The position numbers and the translations under genes are program-made. Under the pieces are notes generated by a model. The model saw only the letters and a list, made by a program, of their open reading frames with translations, was not told the DNA's origin and did not search any database. 64,000 nt of DNA from an uncultured Clostridia bacterium (lineage in GTDB: Bacteria > Bacillota > Clostridia > UMGS1810), in the NCBI GenBank assembly GCA_934500705.1, contig CAKSTI010000009.1, positions 53,583 through 117,582 of the forward strand, in the 5' to 3' direction. The number at the start of each line of letters is the position of its first letter. Position 1 is the stretch's first letter. Shown here piece by piece: positions 42,028 through 49,700 of this stretch.

Positions 42028-42212
42028 ATTGCCAAATATTGTTTAACAAAATTTTATATTGCTCATAGCTTTCAAGAAGCGTTTTGGAAAAAACGCAGGT
42101 GTTCCTATTTTCTTGGGGCTTATGAGCGCACGTTCATTTGTTAAACATTGTTTGGCGACAATATGGCACTTGCGTTTTTCGTGCGCAGACTTTGTCTGCG
42201 CATTTTTTGATG
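42028..42212 (+). ncRNA. ssrS: Structured small RNA, probably 6S RNA
   Basis: A transcript of about 185 bases between its own strong promoter and a strong terminator. GCCAAATATTGTTTAACAAA (from 42031) pairs with TTTGTTAAACATTGTTTGGC (18 of 20 positions) to form a closing stem. An internal bubble follows (5' ATTTTATATT, 3' GCACGTTCA), then an apical arm with GCTCATA/TATGAGC, CAAGAA/TTCTTG and GCGTTTT/AAAACGC. Closing stem, central bubble and apical arm at this length is the 6S RNA plan (a promoter mimic that binds sigma-A RNA polymerase). SRP RNA, RNase P RNA and tmRNA signatures are absent. The 6S identity is inferred from shape. Confidence 0.7.
42182..42212 (+). terminator. Terminator of the 6S-like RNA
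   Basis: TGCGCAGAC and GTCTGCGCA form a 9-bp perfect stem with a TTT loop, followed by TTTTTT. Confidence 0.93.
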
Positions 42213-42395
42213 CACGTGTCACCGGTTCAGGCGGCAGGGGCACAAATCCCTGTCGGTTAGTCGCCAAACTAATTTCCCTCACCGAAAGGTGGGGGAACCT
42301 TTTTTATAATTCCCTCATTTTCCGCCGTGGGTATAAATTAACATAATGTTGAGTATAATATTACTAAAAATTACCGTTTGAAAAGGAGAAAAAGT
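42213..42395 (+). other. Non-coding stretch with a second terminator-like hairpin
   Basis: No convincing protein gene. CCCTCACC/GGTGGGGG around GAAA (42276-42295) is followed by AACC and TTTTTT (42300-42305). Upstream of it CAGGG/CCCTG and GGCG/CGCC could form a further stem. It may be a read-through terminator for the 6S-like RNA or a second small transcript. A TATAAT at about 42352 may serve the next gene but lacks a good -35. Confidence 0.5.
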
Positions 42396-42638
42396 ATGAC
42401 GGATAAAAAACTTAATGTACTCGACAGAATTTTCGGCGTTTTTAAAACAAAAAAAGAACCGCAGAGAGATATAGTTTCCCAGGCGGACAGAGTTATCGAA
42501 GAATATATATACAACAAAAACAAGCTGATACACAGAAAGTGCAAGAGTCAGCGCCGTTCCGAAAGACTTTTTGCCGCAATGGTCGTCGGCTCGTCCCTCG
42601 GGATGGTAATGCTCGTGCTTAAAATATTTGCGTGGTAA
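42396..42638 (+). CDS. Small protein with C-terminal membrane anchor
   Basis: An 80-residue protein. The first 60 residues are charged and helical (RIFGVFKTKKEPQRDIVSQA, then HRKCKSQRRSERLF), and the last 20 are hydrophobic (AAMVVGSSLGMVMLVLKIFA). AAGGAG lies 8 bases before the ATG at 42396. Its 3' end overlaps the convergent tmcAL by 20 bases. I do not recognise a family. Confidence 0.7.
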   Translation: MTDKKLNVLDRIFGVFKTKKEPQRDIVSQADRVIEEYIYNKNKLIHRKCKSQRRSERLFAAMVVGSSLGMVMLVLKIFAW

Positions 42639-43716
42639 AGTCACGCCCCGCCTCTTTTGCAAGGCACAGTGCGGCAACGTCCGTTGCAAGTATGTCCTTT
42701 TGAAACATATCCCCGTCCGCAAAGTTATATCTTGCCGCCTTGGTCACTATGTCAGCTCCGTTTGCCTTTGCACAGCGCAAAGCCTCTGCGCCTTTTTCGT
42801 TAAACGCAAGCGCACGTACGTATGACGGCAGTTCAAACTCCCTTATTCCGAGCAGTGCGCACAGCATAACACGGCGTATTCGGTGCGCCGTGCACCTCTT
42901 TGAAATGCAGTTTTCCACAAATTCCGCCACAGAGCCTGCCTTTGCGGCGGCTTTTTTCATTCTGTTTGCCATTCCGGGCTCCATACCGCATATTCCGCCG
43001 AGCTTTTCGGTCGGCGTAAGGCGGAAAAATCCTATTATCAGTGCGGAAATCTTTTCTATGTCATACACAGCGTCTGCGTGCATTTGACCGCTCATAACCG
43101 CCTTTCTGATTGCCGTGGCGCTCGGATAGAGTACGTCTGTGCTCTCGTCGTGGTAGCCGCCAATGCGCTTTATCGGCACAAATTCCATATCCGCTCCCAG
43201 CCGCATTGCCGCCGTGATGTACGATGCGGCAAGGGTGGAGTTGGGCTTTAACACCTCGTCGGGCAGACCCGTTATGCAGGTTTTCAGCGCAATTTCGCAC
43301 GCCTTAGGGTAGCCGGCACCGTCGTTTAGCGCACATTTCAGCGCAGTTTTGTACTCCGTGGGTTCGTCAAGGCGGATTTTTGCAATTTCTTTAAGTAAAT
43401 CCGCATCGGCGCACTCACAGCCAAAGCACAGCTTGTCCGCTCCCAGCATCTGCAAGAGCCGCACTCCGCCGAGGGCAAAGTTTTCCGCCGACTGCAAAAC
43501 GCACACCGTCGGCAGTTCCGCAACCAAGTCCGCTCCGCCGTCAATCGCCGCCCTTGCCCTTTGCCATTTGTCAAAAATCGCAACATCGCCACGCTGAACC
43601 ATACTTCCGCTCATCGCACACACCACGGTGCCGTCTCCCGTGAGTGCCCTTGCGGTTTCTATGAGGTGCTTGTGCCCCTTGTGAAAGGGGTTAAACTCCG
43701 CTACAATTCCTATCAT
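42619..43716 (-). CDS. tmcAL: tRNA(Met) cytidine acetate ligase
   Basis: A 365-residue nucleotidyltransferase-like protein. GIVAEFNPFHKGHKHLI is the ATP-binding HxGH segment, MSGSMVQRGDVAIFDKWQRA and ELPTVCVLQSAENFALGG are conserved, and KPNSTLAASYITA lies near the active site. TmcAL makes N4-acetylcytidine at the wobble position of elongator tRNA-Met from acetate. The ATG overlaps the stop of the small upstream gene (ATGA). Confidence 0.96.
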   Translation of the reverse strand: MIGIVAEFNPFHKGHKHLIETARALTGDGTVVCAMSGSMVQRGDVAIFDKWQRARAAIDGGADLVAELPTVCVLQSAENFALGGVRLLQMLGADKLCFGCECADADLLKEIAKIRLDEPTEYKTALKCALNDGAGYPKACEIALKTCITGLPDEVLKPNSTLAASYITAAMRLGADMEFVPIKRIGGYHDESTDVLYPSATAIRKAVMSGQMHADAVYDIEKISALIIGFFRLTPTEKLGGICGMEPGMANRMKKAAAKAGSVAEFVENCISKRCTAHRIRRVMLCALLGIREFELPSYVRALAFNEKGAEALRCAKANGADIVTKAARYNFADGDMFQKDILATDVAALCLAKEAGRDFTTQIF

Positions 43717-43835
43717 TGCTCATCGTTCTCCTCGTTTTTTTCGCTCTCGGCAAGCTTTTTGCGCCCTCTGAAATAGAAAAAAGCAGTTACTATTATCAGC
43801 ACAATAAGAATGGGTATCTCAATCTCTCTCGGCAT
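43713..43835 (-). CDS. 40-residue single-span membrane protein
   Basis: A short gene of 40 codons: MPREIEIPILIVLIIVTAFF, then a positive stop-transfer (RGRKK) and an acidic tail (AESEKNEENDEQ). AGGA lies 9 bases before the ATG, and the stop overlaps the tmcAL start by 4 bases. It lies between the ABC transporter gene and tmcAL on the same strand. The span, the ribosome site and the coupling support a real gene. Function unknown. Confidence 0.72.
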   Translation of the reverse strand: MPREIEIPILIVLIIVTAFFYFRGRKKLAESEKNEENDEQ

Positions 43836-43846
43836 ATCATCACTTC

Positions 43847-45589
43847 CTATCTCTTGTAAAGTTCATACAGCTTTGCATATTTTCCGCCCTTTGCCATAAG
43901 GGAGTCGTGCGTTCCGGTTTCCTCAATGCCGTTTTCCGTCAGCACAATTATTCGTGTTGCGTTCTTTATGGTAGTCAGGCGGTGCGCAATGGTGAATGTT
44001 GTGCGGTTTTCGGCAAGCTGTTCGAGCGACTTTTGCACAATCAGTTCACTTTCATTATCGAGTGCGCTCGTTGCCTCGTCAAGAATTAAAATCGGCGGAT
44101 TTTTAATAAACAGCCTTGCAATGGAGAGTCTTTGCTTTTGACCGCCCGAAAGTTTTAATCCTCTCTCGCCGATGTACGTGTCGTACCCGTTCGGCAGTGA
44201 TGTGATAAAGCTGTGCGCACCGGCAAGCCTTGCGGCGTTCTCAATCTCACTGTCCGTTGCGCTTTGCTTTGCGTAAGCGATGTTCTCCCTCACCGTTCCC
44301 GAAAACAGGTACACGTCCTGCTGAACAATTCCTATGCTGTTTCTCAGCGATTTGAGCGTGACGTCTTTAATGTTTACCCCATCTATAAAGATGTCGCCGC
44401 CGCTCAGGTCGTAGAACCTCGGCAGCAGATTGCACAGCGTTGTTTTTCCGCCGCCCGACGGGCCTACAATGGCTATGTTTTCGCCCGGATTGACGGTCAG
44501 ATTAATGCCCGACAAAACGTTTTCGGCGTTGTCAGTGTATTTGAAGGAAACGTTTTTAAATTCCACCTTGCCCTTGGGGTTTAACAGCTCCTTTGCGTTC
44601 GGTAAGTCCGCAATGTCAACGGGCTGGCTCATTATCTGATTAAAGCGGTCGATGCCCGTAATTCCCTTTTGGAACTGCTCGGTAAACTCCACAATTTTGC
44701 GTATTGACGTTATCAGCGTCTGAATGTATAAAAGGTACGTAATCAAATCGGCAGGGTTAATTGCGCCCCGTATCATAAACACCGAGCCGAGCACTATCAC
44801 CGCAACGTACATCAGACCGTCAAAAAATCTGGTGCTTGCCTGAAAGCGTGCCATATATTTGTATGATGTCTTTTTGCGCTCAAAGAATTTTTGGTTGCCC
44901 TTCTCGAACTTTTCCTTTTCGTACTCCTCGTTTGCAAAGCTCTTTACCACTCTTATCCCGAGCAGCGTGTCTTCGAGCGATGCGTTAAGCTCGCCAATCT
45001 GCTCACGCTGTTTTGCAAATGCGTTTTTCATCTCCTTGCGGAACAGCTTTATTGAAACGAGCATCAACGGCAGAATTAAAAACAGTATCAGCGTAAGCGG
45101 CACGTTTATTCCTGCAAGAATTACAAACGCTCCCGTTATTTTGATTGCAGCTATAAACATTTCCTCAGGGAAGTGGTGGGAAAACTCCGTTATGTCAAAC
45201 AAATCGTTTGTAACCCTCGACATTATCTGCCCGATTTTGGTGTTGTCAAAGTAGTTAAACGACAGCTCCGTCAAGTGGTTAAACAGGTCACGGCGCATAT
45301 CGGTTTCCAGCCGTGTTCCCGTAACGTGGCCGATGTACGCCATAAAGTAGTTTGCCGCCGTGTCCAGTATTTTTAAAAACAAATACAGTGCACCGAGTTT
45401 GAGCACGAGCGAGAGTATAAGCGTCTGCGGTTCGTACAGCGCCTTGTTTGTAATAAACCGCACAATCAGCGGTAGCACAAGCTCGCACACCGTTGAAAAC
45501 GCCGCACATAATAGGTCTGCTATAATCATAGGAATATACGGCTTGTAATACGGTACAAATTTTTTAAAACCCGAAAATGAATTTTTCAT
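43847..45589 (-). CDS. ABC transporter, fused permease and ATPase (exporter)
   Basis: A 580-residue half-transporter. Six spans in residues about 15-310 form the exporter-type membrane domain. The ATPase has GPSGGGKTTLCNLLP (Walker A), LSGGQKQRLSIARLF (signature), ILILDEATSALD (Walker B) and the switch His in IAHRLTT. It resembles MsbA/YknV-like multidrug or lipid exporters and probably works as a homodimer. Substrate unknown. It is in an operon with pgeF and a PAP2 phosphatase. Confidence 0.95.
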   Translation of the reverse strand: MKNSFSGFKKFVPYYKPYIPMIIADLLCAAFSTVCELVLPLIVRFITNKALYEPQTLILSLVLKLGALYLFLKILDTAANYFMAYIGHVTGTRLETDMRRDLFNHLTELSFNYFDNTKIGQIMSRVTNDLFDITEFSHHFPEEMFIAAIKITGAFVILAGINVPLTLILFLILPLMLVSIKLFRKEMKNAFAKQREQIGELNASLEDTLLGIRVVKSFANEEYEKEKFEKGNQKFFERKKTSYKYMARFQASTRFFDGLMYVAVIVLGSVFMIRGAINPADLITYLLYIQTLITSIRKIVEFTEQFQKGITGIDRFNQIMSQPVDIADLPNAKELLNPKGKVEFKNVSFKYTDNAENVLSGINLTVNPGENIAIVGPSGGGKTTLCNLLPRFYDLSGGDIFIDGVNIKDVTLKSLRNSIGIVQQDVYLFSGTVRENIAYAKQSATDSEIENAARLAGAHSFITSLPNGYDTYIGERGLKLSGGQKQRLSIARLFIKNPPILILDEATSALDNESELIVQKSLEQLAENRTTFTIAHRLTTIKNATRIIVLTENGIEETGTHDSLMAKGGKYAKLYELYKR

Positions 45590-45591
45590 AT

Positions 45592-46413
45592 CTACACCCT
45601 AATCGAAATTATTGAGGACAAAAGCCCCCTCTTTGCGCCGAGCCCCCTGTGTGAGAACAAATCGTCCCTGTTACAGCAGGTGCACAGGTCACACACGGCT
45701 ATGTTTTTCTCCAAGACTCCGCAATCCGTTAAAATGTGCTTGTTTATCAGCGCAAGGTCAAGGAAGTATTTTCCGCCCTCAGCGCATATTGCGTCACCAT
45801 AGCCGAACTTTTCTTTGAATTTAACATACAAGTCCTCCGATACCTCGTAGCACTTTTTGCATATGCACGGACCTATCGTGCACACAACGTCCTGCGGTTC
45901 TGTGCCAAACTCTGCCTGCATTTTTTTGAGCGTCACCTCGGCAAGGCGGTCAAACGTTCCCCTCCAACCGCAGTGCGCATTGCCTATTGCCTTGTTTTTA
46001 ACGTCCGCAAATGCCACTGGAACGCAGTCCGCCGTGTGGATTACCAGCGGAACGTTCACCTCGTTTGTGACCGATGCGTCAACGTCCGTGTAGTCACGCT
46101 CTCGGAATATTCCCTTGCCGCAGTCGCTCTGCGTTGCAAGGCGCACATTTGCGCTGTGCGTCTGCTTTGCAAACACAAGGCGATTTTCGTCAAAGCCTGC
46201 CGCACGGCAAAAGCGGCGGTAGTTTTCGACCACATTTTTGGGATCGTCGTCGGTCTTGAAGCCGAGGTTAAGAGTTTTAAGACATTCCCCGTCCGAAACT
46301 CCGCCGTGCCTTGTGGAAACTGCGTGGTTGATAAAGTCTAAGCCGTCAAAGATTTTAAATTTCATAAACGTCACGCCGTCTTTTGTTAAAATTCTCATCA
46401 CGTCGGACTTCAT
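45592..46413 (-). CDS. pgeF: Multicopper-like nucleoside hydrolase PgeF/YfiH
   Basis: A 273-residue protein of the YfiH/LACC1 family. NHAVSTRHGGVS at the start, FAKQTHSANVR, HTADCVPVAFAD and GNAHCGWRGTFDRLAE are signature motifs; the His and Cys residues bind zinc. Members act as purine nucleoside phosphorylase/adenosine deaminase or remove misplaced residues in peptidoglycan precursors. AAGGAG precedes the ATG, which overlaps the PAP2 stop by 4 bases. Confidence 0.95.
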   Translation of the reverse strand: MKSDVMRILTKDGVTFMKFKIFDGLDFINHAVSTRHGGVSDGECLKTLNLGFKTDDDPKNVVENYRRFCRAAGFDENRLVFAKQTHSANVRLATQSDCGKGIFRERDYTDVDASVTNEVNVPLVIHTADCVPVAFADVKNKAIGNAHCGWRGTFDRLAEVTLKKMQAEFGTEPQDVVCTIGPCICKKCYEVSEDLYVKFKEKFGYGDAICAEGGKYFLDLALINKHILTDCGVLEKNIAVCDLCTCCNRDDLFSHRGLGAKRGLLSSIISIRV

Positions 46414-46943
46414 ATCTGCTCTCCTTTAAAGATGTATTTAGCGCATATTATGTTTGAAACGTACGCCAAAAATGTGCCCATCACAGCGCCGAAAAGCACG
46501 TCGCTGGGGTAGTGCACGCAAAGGTAAATGCGTGAAAACGCCACAACGCACGCAAAGACCAGCGCCGCATATCCGCCACGGCGGAAGTGATGCCTTATTG
46601 TCACCGCCCCGGCAAACGACGAGAACGTGTGACCGGACGGAAAGGAAAAGTCCGTCGGTTTTTTAATTATTACAGCAAGCGACGGGTCAACGTCAAACGG
46701 CCTTACCCTTGCCGCAAGCGGTTTTAAAAGCAAATTCCCGAACACAAGGCACATAATGAGCGCCACGCTCATACATATTCCGCATCTCCGTGTTTTCGGA
46801 AAAATCAGCATAACCGCCGCAATTATTATCCATATCGCTCCGCTGTTGCCCAAAAATGACGCAGCCGCAAACACTGCGTCCAGTGCGCCGCAGCTTATTG
46901 CCCCGTGTATGTATTTTAGTATCTGTATCTCAAATAAATTCAT
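46410..46943 (-). CDS. PAP2-family membrane phosphatase
   Basis: A 177-residue protein with five to six spans. KPLAARVRP, FPSGHTFSSF and SRIYLCVHYPSD are the three catalytic motifs of the PAP2 family. It probably dephosphorylates undecaprenyl pyrophosphate or a phosphatidic acid at the outer face. It is the first gene of an operon with pgeF, the ABC exporter, the 40-residue protein and tmcAL. Confidence 0.95.
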   Translation of the reverse strand: MNLFEIQILKYIHGAISCGALDAVFAAASFLGNSGAIWIIIAAVMLIFPKTRRCGICMSVALIMCLVFGNLLLKPLAARVRPFDVDPSLAVIIKKPTDFSFPSGHTFSSFAGAVTIRHHFRRGGYAALVFACVVAFSRIYLCVHYPSDVLFGAVMGTFLAYVSNIICAKYIFKGEQI

Positions 46944-46963
46944 ATCTGCCTCCTTTTCTACAT

Positions 46964-46992
46964 ATTATATATTTTTATTTTGATTTAGTCAA
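46964..46992 (-). promoter_or_regulatory. Promoter of the PAP2-pgeF-ABC-tmcAL operon
   Basis: TTGACT (46987-46992), 17 bases, TATAAT (46964-46969) on the minus strand, about 20 bases before the ATG. Confidence 0.85.
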
Positions 46993-47080
46993 GAAAGCGT
47001 TTGTAATTCGTGATATTTTTTGCAAAAAAACCGTATTTGGAATTTTTCGGAAAAAATTTTGATTTTTTTTAAAAAAGGTA

Positions 47081-47109
47081 TTGACATTTGCCTCAAAACG
47101 AGGTATACT
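47081..47109 (+). promoter_or_regulatory. Promoter of the tRNA cluster
   Basis: TTGACA (47081-47086), 17 bases, TATACT (47104-47109), 31 bases before the first tRNA. No other good promoter is seen between the tRNA genes. Confidence 0.88.
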
Positions 47110-47140
47110 ATAACACGTCGCTGATGAGCGGCACGTACTT

Positions 47141-47216
47141 GGGAGTTTAGCTCAGCTGGGAGAGCATCTGCCTTACAAGCAGAGGGTCATAGGTTCGAGC
47201 CCTATAACTCCCACCA
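47141..47216 (+). tRNA. tRNA-Val (anticodon TAC)
   Basis: Acceptor arm GGGAGTT/AACTCCC, D-arm, anticodon loop CTTACAA with anticodon TAC, T-loop GGTTCGAGCC, and encoded CCA at 47214-47216. Reads GTA and related Val codons. Confidence 0.97.
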
Positions 47217-47219
47217 TAT

Positions 47220-47296
47220 GGCCGAGTAGTTCAGTTGGTTAGAATGCCAGCCTGTCACGCTGGAGGTCGAGGGTTCGAACCCCTTCTCGGTCGCCA
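47220..47296 (+). tRNA. tRNA-Asp (anticodon GTC)
   Basis: Acceptor arm GGCCGAG/CTCGGTC (one G-U pair), anticodon loop CTGTCAC with GTC, T-loop GGTTCGAACC, discriminator G and encoded CCA. Confidence 0.97.
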
Positions 47297-47355
47297 TTGT
47301 TCCTTTTTTCGACTGTGTCGGATTTCGGAACATTCAGAGCAGTTGTTTTAGGTAT

Positions 47356-47431
47356 GCCTCTGTAGCTCAGTAGGTAGAGCAGGGGACTGAAAATCCCCGT
47401 GTCGGTGGTTCGATTCCGCCCGGAGGCACCA
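47356..47431 (+). tRNA. tRNA-Phe (anticodon GAA)
   Basis: Acceptor arm GCCTCTG/CGGAGGC, anticodon loop CTGAAAA with GAA, T-loop GGTTCGATTCC, encoded CCA. Confidence 0.97.
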
Positions 47432-47447
47432 AAATAACTTTGCTTAT

Positions 47448-47522
47448 GCGGGAGTGGCTCAGTGGTAGAGCGTCACCTTGCCAAGGTGAACGTCGCGAGT
47501 TCGAATCTCGTCTTCCGCTCCA
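47448..47522 (+). tRNA. tRNA-Gly (anticodon GCC)
   Basis: Acceptor arm GCGGGAG/CTTCCGC (one G-U pair), anticodon loop TTGCCAA with GCC, T-loop AGTTCGAATCT, encoded CCA. Confidence 0.97.
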
Positions 47523-47530
47523 ATTTAGAG

Positions 47531-47557
47531 TCAAGAGACGTGTTTTGCGTCTCTTGA
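47531..47557 (+). terminator. Hairpin between tRNA-Gly and tRNA-Cys
   Basis: TCAAGAGACG and CGTCTCTTGA form a 10-bp perfect stem; the tail (TTTGT) is short. It may be a partial terminator or a processing signal. Confidence 0.6.
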
Positions 47558-47619
47558 TTTGTAAAAAACAAATATCGGGCTTAGGCTCACACCGCAGCTT
47601 GATATTTTATATATTTTTC

Positions 47620-47694
47620 GGCGTCATAGCCAAGTGGTAAGGCACAGGTCTGCAACACCTCTATTCCCCGGTTCAAATCCGGGTGACGCCTCCA
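47620..47694 (+). tRNA. tRNA-Cys (anticodon GCA)
   Basis: Acceptor arm GGCGTCA/TGACGCC, anticodon loop CTGCAAC with GCA, T-loop GGTTCAAATCC, discriminator T and encoded CCA. Confidence 0.96.
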
Positions 47695-47725
47695 AAAATC
47701 CGTACACAGCAGTGTGCGGATTTTT
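47695..47725 (+). terminator. Terminator of the tRNA cluster
   Basis: AAAAATCCGTACAC and GTGTGCGGATTTTT form a long stem around AGCA, with the T-run inside and after the 3' arm. Confidence 0.9.
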
Positions 47726-47762
47726 ATTTGTAACTATTGATAAAACGGCATAAACATAGCGT

Positions 47763-48278
47763 CTATGCCGTTTTATTGCATTTTATAATGACTTTATGTA
47801 TAACTGTGTAAATTCCGACCCCCAAAAACATTCCTATGAATGCGGCAATTATGTCGTTTACATCAAAAATCCCCGTGCCAATGTTGAAAAGCCTGAGTAC
47901 CAATTCCGATAATTCAAAGAACAAAACTACCGCAAATGTAACGGCGAACGTTCGTCTTATCTTTAAACCCATACTGGTTAAACAAATTCCTGCCGGGATA
48001 AAAAGAGCGATATTAAGTATAAAGTCTCGCAAGAAGAACCATATTTCCGACAGCTCAATTTGTGACGCCATTGCACAGTTTCGTATCAAATGTGACAAAA
48101 AGTCAAACGGTATCAGGTTAATAAACATCTCTATGCTTTCTATGTCCCAAAAAATCATTCCGAACGAAAGCCCTCTCAGCACAACAACATATAGTGATGC
48201 CGCAAGCCATAGGGCAAAAAGAAATTTCCACTGTCCGACAAAGGAACGTTTTGTCTGCTGAATATTATTTGTCTGCAT
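47763..48278 (-). CDS. VanZ-like membrane protein, copy 1
   Basis: A 171-residue protein with four to five spans; IRNCAMASQIELSEIWFFLR, FIPAGICLTSMGLK and ELSELVLRLFNIGTGIFDVNDIIAAFIG are typical of the VanZ family, named from teicoplanin resistance. Residues about 20-165 are nearly identical to the second copy at 49645-50232 (about 96% at DNA level by eye). The N- and C-terminal ends differ. GAGAGGAG precedes the ATG. The stop codon lies in an inverted repeat (AACGGCATA/TATGCCGTT) that probably ends the transcript. Confidence 0.9.
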   Translation of the reverse strand: MQTNNIQQTKRSFVGQWKFLFALWLAASLYVVVLRGLSFGMIFWDIESIEMFINLIPFDFLSHLIRNCAMASQIELSEIWFFLRDFILNIALFIPAGICLTSMGLKIRRTFAVTFAVVLFFELSELVLRLFNIGTGIFDVNDIIAAFIGMFLGVGIYTVIHKVIIKCNKTA

Positions 48279-48368
48279 AAATTTCTCCTCTCTCAGTGTT
48301 GTCCGTTACAGTTTCACAGTCTGAGTTTTCGTATTCCTGATGTGATTTTCTGTAAAAATAAGCAATTA

Positions 48369-48749
48369 CTATTTTAAAAATCTGTATTTATCTACAAAAT
48401 AAATTTTAGCGTCAGAGAACGGTTTTATTGTATGAACCTCTATTTGCTTGTTATCCTCTGTTTCAAAGACGTATGAGTCAGCTTTCTTTTCTTTCAAACT
48501 CACGTCGCCAAGTACTCTGCTTTCTATTTTATCACTAACCAAAAATTCTTTTGATACCTCATATCTATCATTCCGCCAAGGAAAATGTCCCTCGTTATAT
48601 TTTGACAATACGTCCTCAAAGTAGTTTTCGGTGTATTCAACACTAACCCATTTGTTGTTTTTTTCTGCGGGATTTTTATTCGTGACCCAAGAAAACGTAA
48701 CAATCAAAAGAATTATGACAGATATAAGTACCGGTATCCGTTTTTTCAT
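48369..48749 (-). CDS. Small exported or membrane-anchored protein
   Basis: A 126-residue protein. Residues 1-22 (KKRIPVLISVIILLIVTFSW) form an N-terminal anchor or signal without a clear cleavage site or lipobox. The rest is a charged soluble domain. AAGGAGG precedes the ATG. I do not recognise a family. It lies between the stalk-like protein gene and VanZ copy 1 and belongs to the gene group downstream of the agr locus. Confidence 0.75.
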   Translation of the reverse strand: MKKRIPVLISVIILLIVTFSWVTNKNPAEKNNKWVSVEYTENYFEDVLSKYNEGHFPWRNDRYEVSKEFLVSDKIESRVLGDVSLKEKKADSYVFETEDNKQIEVHTIKPFSDAKIYFVDKYRFLK

Positions 48750-48788
48750 ACTCGGCTTTCCTCCTTGCTTATGGCAAATTGTTAATAT

Positions 48789-49700
48789 TTATCTCAATTC
48801 AATGTAAACCTTTTTTATCTGCTCCGGTTTTTCAATATCGCAATCGAGGTATAAGACATAGTCCGTGTGACCGTTTCCGATGCGATTTACAATTTTATTG
48901 GCTTTAACAAAATCATCATTTATGCAGATTTTTATCCGGTCGTTTTTGCAGGTATCATTAACCACATCGCCATTATAATCTATGTTTGTTATACTGTCAA
49001 GTTTTTCACGCAGACCGGCAGTTTCGTTGATAACTCTTTGAAACACGGAAAAACCGAATTTTAGTCCGTCACTCGGCGAATTGCTTAAATAAATATCATC
49101 AAGATAGGAGACGTTTTCTCCGTCAGCGTATAAATTGCCGTCCTTGTCTTGCGTAAGACCGCACGTAAAGAAGTCAATATTTTCATTTTTTGTTACGGTG
49201 TTTTTCTTTTCTGCCGTCATCTGCCACGGCTTTTGATTATTGTAACATATCTTACGTTCGTCGGGGAACCAAACGACTTTGCCGAAAAACTTTAAATCAT
49301 CTATTAATATAATCGTCTTTCCGCCTATGTTATACCCCTGAATATACTTTGTTCCCACTCTCACCGAGATGTCGGACTTATATATTCTGCCGGCAATACT
49401 GCCCGTGTTTTTTTTCGCAGGAGAGGGGATATAGCTCGGTTCGGCTTTGCAGGGAGCATCGTAAATGTAATCTATGGTAAGAAGGCGATACTGCTCATAA
49501 TAATTTACGCTGAAATTATAGTCCGTCAAATCCTCAGCCACTATCCCTGTATATCCGTATATATTGTAGGATTTTATCGGCATATCGTCGATGTATGCTA
49601 CAATGTCGCTGTTACGGTAATACATAGTTTCGTCGCCTAAAACATTAGTGGATAAACATAATGTAACTAAAATAATTATACCTGTTATTATTTTTTTCAA
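48789..49700 (-). CDS. Secreted protein with stalk-like N-terminal domain
   Basis: About 303 residues. The likely start is TTG at 49700, with AGAGGAG 8 bases upstream; this gives a signal peptide (KKIITGIIILVTLCLSTNV, then LGDET). Residues about 30-150 (VAYIDDMPIKSYNIYGYTGI, then VGTKYIQGYNIGGKTIILID) resemble copper amine oxidase-like stalk domains, in which a short protein segment is compared with reference values. The C-terminal half is not recognised. The start lies inside the extended 3' end of VanZ copy 2. Confidence 0.75.
   Translation of the reverse strand: MKKIITGIIILVTLCLSTNVLGDETMYYRNSDIVAYIDDMPIKSYNIYGYTGIVAEDLTDYNFSVNYYEQYRLLTIDYIYDAPCKAEPSYIPSPAKKNTGSIAGRIYKSDISVRVGTKYIQGYNIGGKTIILIDDLKFFGKVVWFPDERKICYNNQKPWQMTAEKKNTVTKNENIDFFTCGLTQDKDGNLYADGENVSYLDDIYLSNSPSDGLKFGFSVFQRVINETAGLREKLDSITNIDYNGDVVNDTCKNDRIKICINDDFVKANKIVNRIGNGHTDYVLYLDCDIEKPEQIKKVYIELR

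Noticed and set aside
42043..42282. A 79-codon minus-strand frame in the 6S-like RNA region
   Set aside because: It is antisense to a well-supported structured RNA with promoter and terminator, and has no ribosome site.
47440..47640. A 66-codon plus-strand frame
   Set aside because: It covers the tRNA-Gly gene and its flanks, so it is a shadow of RNA sequence.
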